From Sporocytophaga myxococcoides DSM 11118 (GTDB lineage Bacteria; Bacteroidota; Bacteroidia; Cytophagales; Cytophagaceae): a stretch of 64,000 nt of DNA. The notes under the pieces were generated by a model, which was not told the origin of the DNA, made no database searches, and was given only the letters and a program-made list of their open reading frames with translations. The stretch spans positions 366,425-430,424 of the forward strand of contig NZ_AUFX01000009.1 in assembly GCF_000426725.1 (NCBI RefSeq), written 5' to 3'. The position numbers and the translations under genes are program-made. Positions 36,974 through 45,049 of this stretch are shown in pieces (position 1 is the first letter of the stretch; each line of letters starts with the position of its first letter).

Positions 36974-37540
36974 ATGCAACGACTTGAATACTTCAAACTC
37001 TTTCACAACATCAGCCTTGCTGACTACGAGTTGCTGACTCAAAAAATTAAAACCAAAATATTCCGAAAAGGAGATCTGTTAACGGTTCCGGGACTAATAC
37101 AAAGAGAACTATATTTTGTAAAGAGCGGTATTCAGATGTCTTATTTCGACACACCTAATAAATCCCATGTAATGGCTTTCACATACCCACCCAATCTCTG
37201 CGCCATACCTGATTCCTTTTCATTTCAGATTCCTTCAAAGTACTTTCTGACTTGCCTCACAGACAGCGAACTGGAGTATCTTACTTATGACGAACTTCAA
37301 CAATTATTTGAACAATCTCACCAAATAGAGCGTCTCTTCAGAAAAATGACAGAAGCTATCTTAGCTGGGATGATCAACCGTCATATTGAGTTGCACAGCA
37401 TGAGCATTGAAGAACGCTATAAAACCTTTTGTCAAAGGAGTCCTCATTTACTTCAGTTGGTGCCTCATAAATACATCGCATCGTACCTGGGTATTGATCC
37501 TACCAATTTCAGCAAACTTTATAACCGCGTAAAATTCTGA
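36974..37540 (+). CDS. Crp/Fnr family transcriptional regulator
   Basis: 188 residues. cNMP-binding-like beta-roll (FRKGDLLTVPGLIQRELYFVKSGIQMSYF) and C-terminal HTH (PHKYIASYLGIDPTNFSKLYNRVKF). About the same size as the other Crp/Fnr protein at 4077 but clearly different in sequence. A perfect 20-bp palindrome starts at its stop codon and precedes the hydrolase gene, making that gene a likely target (inference). Confidence 0.85.
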   Translation: MQRLEYFKLFHNISLADYELLTQKIKTKIFRKGDLLTVPGLIQRELYFVKSGIQMSYFDTPNKSHVMAFTYPPNLCAIPDSFSFQIPSKYFLTCLTDSELEYLTYDELQQLFEQSHQIERLFRKMTEAILAGMINRHIELHSMSIEERYKTFCQRSPHLLQLVPHKYIASYLGIDPTNFSKLYNRVKF

Positions 37541-37559
37541 TCTTGGTATATACCAAGAT
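37540..37559. promoter_or_regulatory. 20-bp perfect palindrome, probable activator site
   Basis: ATCTTGGTATATACCAAGAT begins on the last base of the Crp/Fnr stop codon. The following -7 box TACCTTTG (37579-37586) predicts a start near 37590, placing the palindrome centre about 41 bp upstream, the position typical for Crp-type activation overlapping the -35 region. It lacks a U-tract, so it is not a terminator. Confidence 0.55.
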
Positions 37560-37578
37560 TTGTCTATTTGGCTTTTAT

Positions 37579-37586
37579 TACCTTTG
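37579..37586 (+). promoter_or_regulatory. -7 box of hydrolase promoter
   Basis: TACCTTTG matches TANNTTTG exactly, 10 bp before the ATG. A TTTG at 37559-37562 is only 16 bases upstream, shorter than usual, which fits an activator-dependent promoter. Confidence 0.5.
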
Positions 37587-37596
37587 ATAAAAAAGT

Positions 37597-38460
37597 ATGA
37601 CAAAGCACTGGCTTGACACAACGGAATATCCATTTACTTCAAATTACATTGATATTAATGGACACAAACTTCATTACATTGACGAGGGGCAAGGGGAAAC
37701 AATTTTATTCATTCACGGAACGCCTTCCTGGAGCTTTGATTTCCGTAATGTAATCAAAAAGCTGAAATCCAGTTTTCGCTGTATTGCCATCGACCACATT
37801 GGCTTTGGCCTTTCTGACAAGCCAGAACACTACGATTATTCAACGCAAAATCACAGCAAAACTCTTGAAAGTTTTGTGATTCATAAAGGCCTTCAAAAAT
37901 TCACTTTAGTCGTGCATGACTTTGGTGGTCCAATTGGGTTGAACTTCGCAATCAAACATCCTGATCAAGTAAAGGATATAATTATCCTCAACTCATGGTT
38001 ATGGAACAGCGAAGATGAGCCCGAATTTATTAAGCTGAGCAAAATTCTTAAAAGTCCTCTACTACCCATATTATATCGTTATCTTAATTTTTCACCTCGA
38101 TATATTTTACCAAAATCATTTGGTGATCATAAAATTCCTAAACAGTTAATAAAGCAATATACCAAACCCTTTGCTAACAGAACACAACGTAATGGAACAT
38201 TGGCTTTTGCCAGATCATTGCTTCAAGATCAAAACTGGTTTCAGGAATTATGGAATAAAAGACAAACTATTACTAATAAACCTACCCTGCTTATCTGGGG
38301 AATGAAAGACCCTATAATCACTATGAAATATCTGGATAAATTCTCTATTGGATTTACCAACTCAAAGATAGTCAGGTTAGAGAAAAGCGGCCATTTCCCG
38401 CAGGAAGAACAACCTGAAAAAGTAGCACAATCGATATTTAAGTTCTTAAATGAAAGATAA
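37597..38460 (+). CDS. alpha/beta hydrolase, haloalkane-dehalogenase-like
   Basis: 287 residues, the usual haloalkane dehalogenase length. Oxyanion segment LFIHGTPSWSFDFR, then VVHDFGGPIGLNFA, where the nucleophile elbow carries D108 rather than Ser, as in dehalogenases and epoxide hydrolases. A later acid lies in LLIWGMKDPIIT and the catalytic His in LEKSGHFPQEEQPE. It may cleave carbon-halogen bonds or epoxides; the natural substrate is unknown. It is probably controlled by the Crp/Fnr protein encoded 56 bp upstream through the palindrome at 37540. Confidence 0.8.
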   Translation: MTKHWLDTTEYPFTSNYIDINGHKLHYIDEGQGETILFIHGTPSWSFDFRNVIKKLKSSFRCIAIDHIGFGLSDKPEHYDYSTQNHSKTLESFVIHKGLQKFTLVVHDFGGPIGLNFAIKHPDQVKDIIILNSWLWNSEDEPEFIKLSKILKSPLLPILYRYLNFSPRYILPKSFGDHKIPKQLIKQYTKPFANRTQRNGTLAFARSLLQDQNWFQELWNKRQTITNKPTLLIWGMKDPIITMKYLDKFSIGFTNSKIVRLEKSGHFPQEEQPEKVAQSIFKFLNER

Positions 38461-38571
38461 ATCAACTCTAACACCTAAGAGTCATTTTGCATAAAAAGCT
38501 TCAAAAAGGCTAACAAGGAGCATTTTTCTTCGTAACTTGTTCATTAACATCATAAAATAAAATTGAACAAT

Positions 38572-38964
38572 ATGGATTATGGAATGATTGCAATTCTTGT
38601 GATTTTAGGAATTATGTTTCTCTCAAGAACTTTAAATGAAAATGCCAACAAAAAATTAGACCAGGATAAAAAAGCAGAATTGGTTGATTTATTCTCCAAA
38701 GATCGAATCTTCAATTTTGGAATTTTAATCATTATAGTGCTTATTTTTTTCATTAACATAAAACTTAATTTAATTGACCCTATTCTTAATTATGGAATTT
38801 ATATAGGATCTATTTTAACTTTTTTGACCGTATCAACATTTTTGTCATTTAAGAAATTGAAGAAAAATAATTTCCCTGATTCTTATATCAGATCCTATAT
38901 TACTATTACAACTATTAGGTTTTTAGGAATTGTTATTTTCTTTGCGATTTATCAGTTGGGGTAA
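38572..38964 (+). CDS. small integral membrane protein, unknown
   Basis: 130 residues from ATG 38572 (a TTG three codons earlier is possible). Four hydrophobic segments: MIAILVILGIMFL, FGILIIIVLIFFINI, IYIGSILTFLTVSTFLSF and FLGIVIFFAIYQLG, with a charged loop after the first (NENANKKLDQDKKAELVDLFSKD). No family recognised. Confidence 0.55.
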   Translation: MDYGMIAILVILGIMFLSRTLNENANKKLDQDKKAELVDLFSKDRIFNFGILIIIVLIFFINIKLNLIDPILNYGIYIGSILTFLTVSTFLSFKKLKKNNFPDSYIRSYITITTIRFLGIVIFFAIYQLG

Positions 38965-39234
38965 AGAGCTACGTATAATTTACTTTTTTTACACTTCGAG
39001 TATTCTCCTTTCGATGATGAAGAACACTTTGATCAGGATATTGAGCTATGGAAAAAATGAACGAAGTCAAAAAGAATAACTCCTAAATATTTCTTCTTGA
39101 ACAATACAATCCAAGTTAAGAACTATCTGGTTTTACCTTTTCACTCATATCCCCTAAGCTCTATAATCAACAGGCTTTCCCTTAGCTAACATTTGTTCTC
39201 ATACACATGTTTTATACATATCAAAGAAAATCCA

Positions 39235-41208
39235 ATGAAAAAACCCCTAAACGTTACCCAGAAATTAATTCAGTTACATCTCGTAAAGGGTGAAATGATA
39301 CCCGGAACAGAAATTGGCATCCGGATCGATCAGACTCTTACTCAGGATGCCACAGGTACAATGGTGATGCTGGAACTGGAAGCGATGGGAGTATCAAAAA
39401 TAAAAACAGAACTATCAGTTCAATACGTAGACCATAATCTGCTTCAAGAAGACTTTAAAAACGCTGATGATCATTTATTCTTAAGATCAGCAGCACAGAA
39501 ATTCGGCCTTTGGTACAGCAGAGCAGGTAATGGAGTAAGTCATCCGGTCCATATGGAAAGATTTGGAATCCCAGGAAAATCAATGGCTGGTTCAGACAGT
39601 CATACCCCCGCAGCAGGAGCCCTTGGAATGCTCGCACTTGGTGCCGGAGGACTGGATGTAGCATTTTCAATGGTAGGTGAACCATTACACTTCAAAATGC
39701 CCAGAATCATGGGTGTTAAGTTAGTTGGTAAATTGCCCGACTGGGTAAGTGCAAAAGATGTGATCCTTGAAATGCTCAGAAGATATGGAGTTCATGGTGG
39801 AAGAGGAATAATCTTTGAATATTACGGCCCAGGCTTAGAACAACTATCAGCTATGGACAGACATGTCATCGCCAATATGGGTACGGAACTCGGTGCTACT
39901 ACTACAATTTTCCCATCGGATCAAGAGGTAAAAAGATTTCTAAAAGCTCAGGAAAGAGAAAATGACTGGACTGAGATTATTGCGGATGAGGGCGCTAGTT
40001 ATGATCTTACTGACGAGATCAATTTGTCAGAACTTGAACCATTGATTGCTTGTCCTAGCAGTCCGGGCAATGTTGTAAAGGTAAAAGAGGTTGCAGGCAC
40101 TCCTATATCTCAGGTAGTTATCGGGTCATCTGCCAACCCCGGTATTCGTGACTTCTGGATTGCAGGAGAAATAGTTAAAGATAAGACAGTAAATCCTTCC
40201 GTATCATTTGACGTCAATCCTACATCCAGACAAGTTATAGAAAATCTTATCCCTATGGGGGCTCTTGCAAATCTGGTAAAGTCAGGAGCCAGATTTCACC
40301 AGGCTGGGTGCTTAGGTTGTATTGGCATGGGACAAGCTCCTGCCTATGGAAAAATAAGTTTGAGAACAATGCCCAGAAACTTCCCCGGACGTTCAGGAAC
40401 ACTTGATGACAAAGTCTATCTTTGCAGCCCTGAAACTGCAGCTGCATCAGCACTAACAGGAAAAATTACAGATCCCAGGGATATGGAACATCTATATGGA
40501 ATGAGCTATCCGCATTACAAAAATCCGGAAAAAGAAATCATAAATACCTCTATGCTCCTCGCTCCATCAGATGGCACTCCAGTGGAACTGGAAAAAGGTC
40601 CCAACATCAAGTCATTTCCGGATTTCAGGCCATTGCCGGATACATTTGAAGCTCCAGTCCTGCTAAAGATGGGCGATAATATCTCTACGGATGAGATTCT
40701 TAAAGCTGGAGTCAAAGTACTTTCTTATCGTAGTAATATCCCTGAAATAAGTAAATGGAGTTTTAATATTATAGATAGTCAATTTTATATTAAAGCCATA
40801 AAGGCTCAGGAGATTCATGGAGGCCATATAGTGGTAGCCGGACATAACTATGCTCAGGGATCAAGCAGAGAACATGCAGCAATTGCTCCAAGGTACATAG
40901 GACAAATTGCAGTCATTGCTAAAAGCTATGCCCGTCTTGGCTGGCAAAACCTGATCAACTTTGGAATTATTCCATTTGAATTCATCCATGAATCAGATTA
41001 TGACACCATCGATCCTAATGATGAGATAAGAATATCTGGGATAATAGAAGGCTTTTCAAATAACAAAGAACATATCGCTTTAAACATGACTAAAAATCTT
41101 AAATACAGATTAACCCATGGTTTGAGCGAGCGCCAGACTGAAATACTTATACATGGAGGAATCATCAATTTTCACAAAAGCAGAGAGCTTATTCTATCAA
41201 AGGGATAA
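39235..41208 (+). CDS. aconitate hydratase (short, Aquifex-type)
   Basis: From ATG 39235 (a longer frame from TTG 39193 adds an unlikely leader) the protein has 657 residues. Blocks: SVQYVDHNLLQ, GSDSHTPAAGALGMLALGAGGLDVAFSMVG, HQAGCLGCIGMGQAP with two Fe-S cysteines, YLCSPETAAASALTGKITDP, and in the swivel domain VVAGHNYAQGSSREHAAIAPRYIG. The segment where classical aconitases have GSCTN reads VIGSSANPG, so the third cluster ligand is absent at that place. It catalyses citrate-isocitrate interconversion in the TCA cycle. A strong bidirectional terminator follows. Confidence 0.85.
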   Translation: MKKPLNVTQKLIQLHLVKGEMIPGTEIGIRIDQTLTQDATGTMVMLELEAMGVSKIKTELSVQYVDHNLLQEDFKNADDHLFLRSAAQKFGLWYSRAGNGVSHPVHMERFGIPGKSMAGSDSHTPAAGALGMLALGAGGLDVAFSMVGEPLHFKMPRIMGVKLVGKLPDWVSAKDVILEMLRRYGVHGGRGIIFEYYGPGLEQLSAMDRHVIANMGTELGATTTIFPSDQEVKRFLKAQERENDWTEIIADEGASYDLTDEINLSELEPLIACPSSPGNVVKVKEVAGTPISQVVIGSSANPGIRDFWIAGEIVKDKTVNPSVSFDVNPTSRQVIENLIPMGALANLVKSGARFHQAGCLGCIGMGQAPAYGKISLRTMPRNFPGRSGTLDDKVYLCSPETAAASALTGKITDPRDMEHLYGMSYPHYKNPEKEIINTSMLLAPSDGTPVELEKGPNIKSFPDFRPLPDTFEAPVLLKMGDNISTDEILKAGVKVLSYRSNIPEISKWSFNIIDSQFYIKAIKAQEIHGGHIVVAGHNYAQGSSREHAAIAPRYIGQIAVIAKSYARLGWQNLINFGIIPFEFIHESDYDTIDPNDEIRISGIIEGFSNNKEHIALNMTKNLKYRLTHGLSERQTEILIHGGIINFHKSRELILSKG

Positions 41209-41310
41209 CTGTATAATCAATATGATTCACATTACTTAGATGCATTTTCTATATATTCAGATGAAAACATTGGGTTTAAAGCATCTAAAAGACATTAATT
41301 AATTGAAATA

Positions 41311-41346
41311 AAAAACTCCGGCTTTTTTCAAAACCGGAGTTCTTAT
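41311..41346. terminator. bidirectional Rho-independent terminator
   Basis: Stem AACTCCGG (41314-41321) with CCGGAGTT (41334-41341), flanked by A-runs on the left and T-rich sequence on the right. It serves both the aconitase gene and the convergent minus-strand T9SS protein. Confidence 0.8.
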
Positions 41347-41347
41347 T

Positions 41348-42970
41348 TTATTTGAGAATTACCTTCTCTCTTCTAGTGAGTCCATCTTTCTCAAATGTAA
41401 CTATATATAAACCTCTTGGAAGATCGGAAACATTAAAGACATCACCTCCTTCAACAACAAATAATTGTCCGAGTTGATTGGTAAATGTAATCTTACCTAC
41501 ATGACCTTTCAGATGAATTTCGTTAGTACAAGGATTCGGCCAAGGCATGTTATTTTCTACTTCTGCATTAATCGTTCCTGCTACAACGCAATCATTAAGT
41601 TTAACAGTTGATGAACATGAATAACGATCCGGAGCTTTGAATATAAGGGGACTATAATAAGTCCGGATTTCGTTTACAAGTAACTCATACTTCAATTGTT
41701 TTAGATTGGTAATTTCTATGCTGTCACTTTTTATAAAATTACCTACTGCAAGGCACGTCACTTCTGAGAAATTCAAAGAGTCGTTAAAATTGGCAAAAAT
41801 AGTTTCCACTTCTTCATCAACCCTATAACCTATCTTAGAATAAATGCGCCAGCTTGGACAAATTGGCTGTAGATATCTTCTGTATAAAGTAATTTTATCA
41901 CACTCTGTTTTGTATTCAAAACATCTTGTAGCTGGTTGCCCATAGCCCTTTATTACATATAAGCTTCCATCCATATGGATATTCTGAATTACAGGAATAT
42001 TTATCAGATTAAAGTCCTGAATCACATTTTCAGCGGGTAATATATCATTCACTGGAATGTTAATCTTTTCCAGCCACTCTACTCGATCTTGTTTCAGGTA
42101 ATAATGTATGATCAGCGTATTTTGGACAAATTCCGCTTTATAGGTGTAACTGTAATTTCCCTGAAGGTTTTTAGGAAGGTTGAGGTTCACGCTAAGGTTT
42201 CTGCAAAGAAAAGAGCCCTCAAAAACATTTATATTTTCCAAAGGTGGACAGTTCAGGAGATTTGCATTTCCTATCCTTGTCAACTGGATTAGTGGAGGAC
42301 ATGGTGCATTAACACAATAGACAATTTGAGTGTCTGCATGGAATATTGTGAAGTCACGTGGTGAAAGATTGCTTAATACAAGACTATCAATGACCACCCT
42401 TGTTCCCACAGCATTGCAAGTAATATCACGGGGCTTTATTACATCTTTAAAATTAACCAAAAGGCTGTCTTCAATTATCTTTACTTGTGGTGTTGTATAA
42501 ACATCAGCAGCAGGGCATATATCTTCCAGCCTTCTTCTGTAGATGGTAACCTCCCTGCAATCATATTTTGAAGTATAGCAAGGTCTGTATGGCCAGCCAA
42601 ATGCTAAACTGGTTGATTTCAACTGACCCTCTATGTAAATATTATGGACGACAGTCCATTTAAGGTCGACATTAGCAGCAGAAGATGTTATTGAAGGAGA
42701 AAAGTATTTATTTAAATCTACAGTAATTTGCTTCAGAACATCAGTTTTTGCGCTTTGCAGATGATAGTTGATTGTTAAATACTGAGTCGTGTCATTTTTT
42801 AGAACTTCCACTTTATAATTATATTTCCCTTGAAGTTCCCGAGGGATCTTGTAAGTTGTGGAAAGTGTATCACATAATACTGATCCGTTAAAACTATTCA
42901 GAACAATAGAACTAGGAAAAACTCTGAAACTAAAAAAAAGCAGAAGGATTGTGAGTATAATTTTGTTCAT
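41348..42970 (-). CDS. type IX-secreted protein with two internal repeats
   Basis: 540 residues: Sec signal (MNKIILTILLLFFSFRVFPSS), two homologous units of about 210 residues, and a type A C-terminal sorting domain (PWPNPCTNEIHLKG...SDLPRGLYIVTFEKDGLTRREKVILK). The units share LQGxYxY, GxPxxxCxxYKxxC...YRRxLxxICP and VTCxAVGxxxxSDS, including conserved Cys pairs that probably form disulfides. The sorting domain sends the protein through the T9SS to the cell surface or medium. The domain family is not recognised. Single-gene unit. Confidence 0.8.
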   Translation of the reverse strand: MNKIILTILLLFFSFRVFPSSIVLNSFNGSVLCDTLSTTYKIPRELQGKYNYKVEVLKNDTTQYLTINYHLQSAKTDVLKQITVDLNKYFSPSITSSAANVDLKWTVVHNIYIEGQLKSTSLAFGWPYRPCYTSKYDCREVTIYRRRLEDICPAADVYTTPQVKIIEDSLLVNFKDVIKPRDITCNAVGTRVVIDSLVLSNLSPRDFTIFHADTQIVYCVNAPCPPLIQLTRIGNANLLNCPPLENINVFEGSFLCRNLSVNLNLPKNLQGNYSYTYKAEFVQNTLIIHYYLKQDRVEWLEKINIPVNDILPAENVIQDFNLINIPVIQNIHMDGSLYVIKGYGQPATRCFEYKTECDKITLYRRYLQPICPSWRIYSKIGYRVDEEVETIFANFNDSLNFSEVTCLAVGNFIKSDSIEITNLKQLKYELLVNEIRTYYSPLIFKAPDRYSCSSTVKLNDCVVAGTINAEVENNMPWPNPCTNEIHLKGHVGKITFTNQLGQLFVVEGGDVFNVSDLPRGLYIVTFEKDGLTRREKVILK

Positions 42971-43110
42971 AGTAATAAAAATTTAGGTTTAAAGTACTAT
43001 ATATCAATCAAGAGGGTTTGGTAACCTTTTTCTAATTACTATCAATTTACCTACATAAGAATTTTTAAATAATATATTAGGGAAATATTGACTTTTCAAT
43101 GGCATAAAAA

Positions 43111-43147
43111 CAAAAAAGCCTGCAACACATTGGTATTGCAGGCTTTT
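43111..43147 (-). terminator. terminator of the tRNA operon
   Basis: On the minus strand, stem GCCTGCAA/TTGCAGGC (43118-43125 with 43136-43143) is followed by six U. It lies 14 bp beyond the last tRNA-Arg. Confidence 0.8.
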
Positions 43148-43160
43148 AAAAACTCTTGTG

Positions 43161-43234
43161 TGATTCCGTTTGGATTCGAACCAAAGACCTACTGCTTAGA
43201 AGGCAGTTGCTCTATCCAGCTGAGCTACGGAACC
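43161..43234 (-). tRNA. tRNA-Arg (anticodon TCT), copy 1
   Basis: 74 nt. Acceptor GGTTCCG/CGGAATC, D-arm GCTC/GAGC, anticodon arm ACTGC-CTTCTAA-GCAGT (TCT at 34-36), T-arm TTTGG-TTCGAAT-CCAAA, discriminator A. CCA is not encoded. Last gene of the minus-strand tRNA operon. It differs from copy 2 in the fourth acceptor pair (T-A here, C-G there). Confidence 0.95.
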
Positions 43235-43288
43235 CATTCAATGTAACAAAGCAGTCTTTTATCACAGCTCTTTCCGAGGAAAATGATG

Positions 43289-43363
43289 TCGGGGTGGCAA
43301 GATTCGAACTTGCGACCTCCTGGTCCCAAACCAGGCGCGATAACCGGGCTACGCTACACCCCG
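43289..43363 (-). tRNA. tRNA-Pro (anticodon TGG), copy 1
   Basis: 75 nt. Acceptor CGGGGTG/CACCCCG, anticodon arm CCTGG-TTTGGGA-CCAGG (TGG), T-arm GCAAG-TTCGAAT-CTTGC, discriminator A. Gene body identical to copy 2 at 43641. Confidence 0.95.
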
Positions 43364-43466
43364 AAACTTTAAAGAACTTTTGCTTCTCTTTTTAGGGGTT
43401 TTGCCTCCCACACTTTTTATTAAGGTATCCGAAGAAAGAGATGCTTCCTCCTACTTAAACAACATA

Positions 43467-43491
43467 GCCTGCAACACATCGTATTGCAGGC
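43467..43491 (-). repeat. duplicated terminator stem that has lost its U-tract
   Basis: The hairpin GCCTGCAA/TTGCAGGC is repeated after the second tRNA-Arg, but on the minus strand it runs into TATGTTG rather than a U-run, so transcripts can pass into the downstream tRNA pair. Confidence 0.6.
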
Positions 43492-43509
43492 TATATATAA
43501 GATCTCTTG

Positions 43510-43583
43510 TGATCCCGTTTGGATTCGAACCAAAGACCTACTGCTTAGAAGGCAGTTGCTCTATCCAGCTGAGCTACGGGACC
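43510..43583 (-). tRNA. tRNA-Arg (anticodon TCT), copy 2
   Basis: 74 nt, same as copy 1 except acceptor GGTCCCG/CGGGATC. The paired change at 4:69 keeps base pairing. Anticodon loop CTTCTAA gives TCT. Confidence 0.95.
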
Positions 43584-43640
43584 CGTTCAATTGAACAAAG
43601 CAGTCTTTTAATCACAGCTCTTTCCTAAGAAAGAATGAAG

Positions 43641-43715
43641 TCGGGGTGGCAAGATTCGAACTTGCGACCTCCTGGTCCCAAACCAGGCGCGATAACCGGG
43701 CTACGCTACACCCCG
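43641..43715 (-). tRNA. tRNA-Pro (anticodon TGG), copy 2
   Basis: 75 nt. Acceptor CGGGGTG/CACCCCG, anticodon loop TTTGGGA (TGG). Identical to copy 1; the flanking bases AACTTTAAAGAACTTTTGCT are also shared, showing a tandem duplication of the Pro-Arg block. Confidence 0.95.
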
Positions 43716-43780
43716 AAACTTTAAAGAACTTTTGCTATCTTTTATAGGTTTTGCCTCCCATACTTTTCCTTAGAAATCCA

Positions 43781-43870
<90 letters not shown>

Positions 43871-43889
43871 CTTTTTCAAAAAAGCGATG

Positions 43890-43921
43890 CAAAGATAACG
43901 GAATTCATTTTAATTGTGCAA
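43890..43921 (-). promoter_or_regulatory. promoter of the tRNA operon
   Basis: On the minus strand, TTG (complement of 43919-43921) and TATCTTTG (complement of 43890-43897) are 21 bases apart, matching the Bacteroidota -33/-7 consensus. The -7 box ends 20 bp before tRNA-Ser. Confidence 0.65.
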
Positions 43922-44086
43922 CTATTTCCTGAAAATAATTGGTTTTTTTTCTAACATATTCACTACAACTCTATACTACAATACTTTACACCTTCCACAC
44001 CAACATCTTTACTTATATTTTTTTAATTAATTGTTCAAAAAAGCCTATTTTTCCATCCTGTTAATCTCAATTTTTGTTCTAAACAA

Positions 44087-45049
44087 ATGATCTGGAGTAA
44101 ACCTATCGGTATTCTTGAATATACACTTATCGGAATTTTTCTCCTGTTTTATCTCATGTATTTTATCAGGATGATACTTGTTTCCTCCAAAGTAAGAAGC
44201 AACATGAGAAGGTCTTTCTATAAATTCTTTCTTCGCTCTGCATACTTCGGCGCTTTTATTATAGCTTTCCTCGGACCTTCTTTCGGTGATACCAAAAAGG
44301 AAATTAAAACCACCAGAAAAGATATATTCTTTGTGCTTGACATTTCAGGTTCTATGGATAGCAATGATGTACTGCCTTCCAGAATTGAAAAAGCTCAAAA
44401 GGAACTTTCACGCATTGCAGACAGGCTAAATTCTGCTCGAATTGGACTGATCACTTTTTCTTCAAGCGCAAATCTTATCTGTCCCCTCACCTACGACAAA
44501 GACGCTTTTAAAATGTTCATTCAGTCCATTACTAATCAGCAGGTAAACGGCACGTCTAACATGAGTTCCGGCTTGCAACTTGCAATGCAAAAGCTTTCTT
44601 CTTATAAAACGCAAATTCACGATGTAGGAAAGTTTGTCATCCTGATTTCGGATGGGGAAAATTTCGGAGAAGATCCTGACAAAGTATTAAAACTATTCAA
44701 ACAAAAGAAAATAACCCTCATGACTGTCGGCATTGGTACCACTTCCGGAGGCACCATACCAGAAACTTATGGACCTAAAAAAGACAAAGAAGGTCAGGAA
44801 ATAATCACTTCTCTAAGATCTGCCGAATTAAAAAAACTTGCTGCATTAGCTGGAGGAACTTATTTTGAAACAAACGACAACAGGAATGATCTGGCTTACC
44901 TTTCTGACCGCATAAACCGAATCGAGGGTGTTACCACCGGGTATCAGAAAGTAGATGCCACTGCCAATAAATACATTTATTTTCTCCTCTTTGGTTTATT
45001 TCTTATTCTTCTGGACGTTTTAATCACTGTTAAAACTATTAGTTTATGA
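44087..45049 (+). CDS. von Willebrand factor A membrane protein (BatA/BatB-like)
   Basis: 320 residues. Two N-terminal membrane segments (about 10-30 and 50-66), a VWA domain with the MIDAS motif DISGSMDSND (D85, S87, S89) and NGTSNMSSGL, and a C-terminal membrane segment (IYFLLFGLFLILLDVLITV). This is the layout of Bacteroidota aerotolerance (Bat) operon proteins. The next gene overlaps by 4 bp and encodes a TPR protein like BatC. The other Bat genes (batD, batE, moxR) are not adjacent. Confidence 0.82.
   Translation: MIWSKPIGILEYTLIGIFLLFYLMYFIRMILVSSKVRSNMRRSFYKFFLRSAYFGAFIIAFLGPSFGDTKKEIKTTRKDIFFVLDISGSMDSNDVLPSRIEKAQKELSRIADRLNSARIGLITFSSSANLICPLTYDKDAFKMFIQSITNQQVNGTSNMSSGLQLAMQKLSSYKTQIHDVGKFVILISDGENFGEDPDKVLKLFKQKKITLMTVGIGTTSGGTIPETYGPKKDKEGQEIITSLRSAELKKLAALAGGTYFETNDNRNDLAYLSDRINRIEGVTTGYQKVDATANKYIYFLLFGLFLILLDVLITVKTISL

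Noticed and set aside
37540..37559. Palindrome as terminator of the Crp/Fnr gene
   Set aside because: No loop and no U-tract follow; position relative to the -7 box fits an operator better.
38965..39234. Possible gene remnant (frame around YSPFDDEEHFDQDIELWKK)
   Set aside because: Too short, no start, and no counterpart in the window to compare with.
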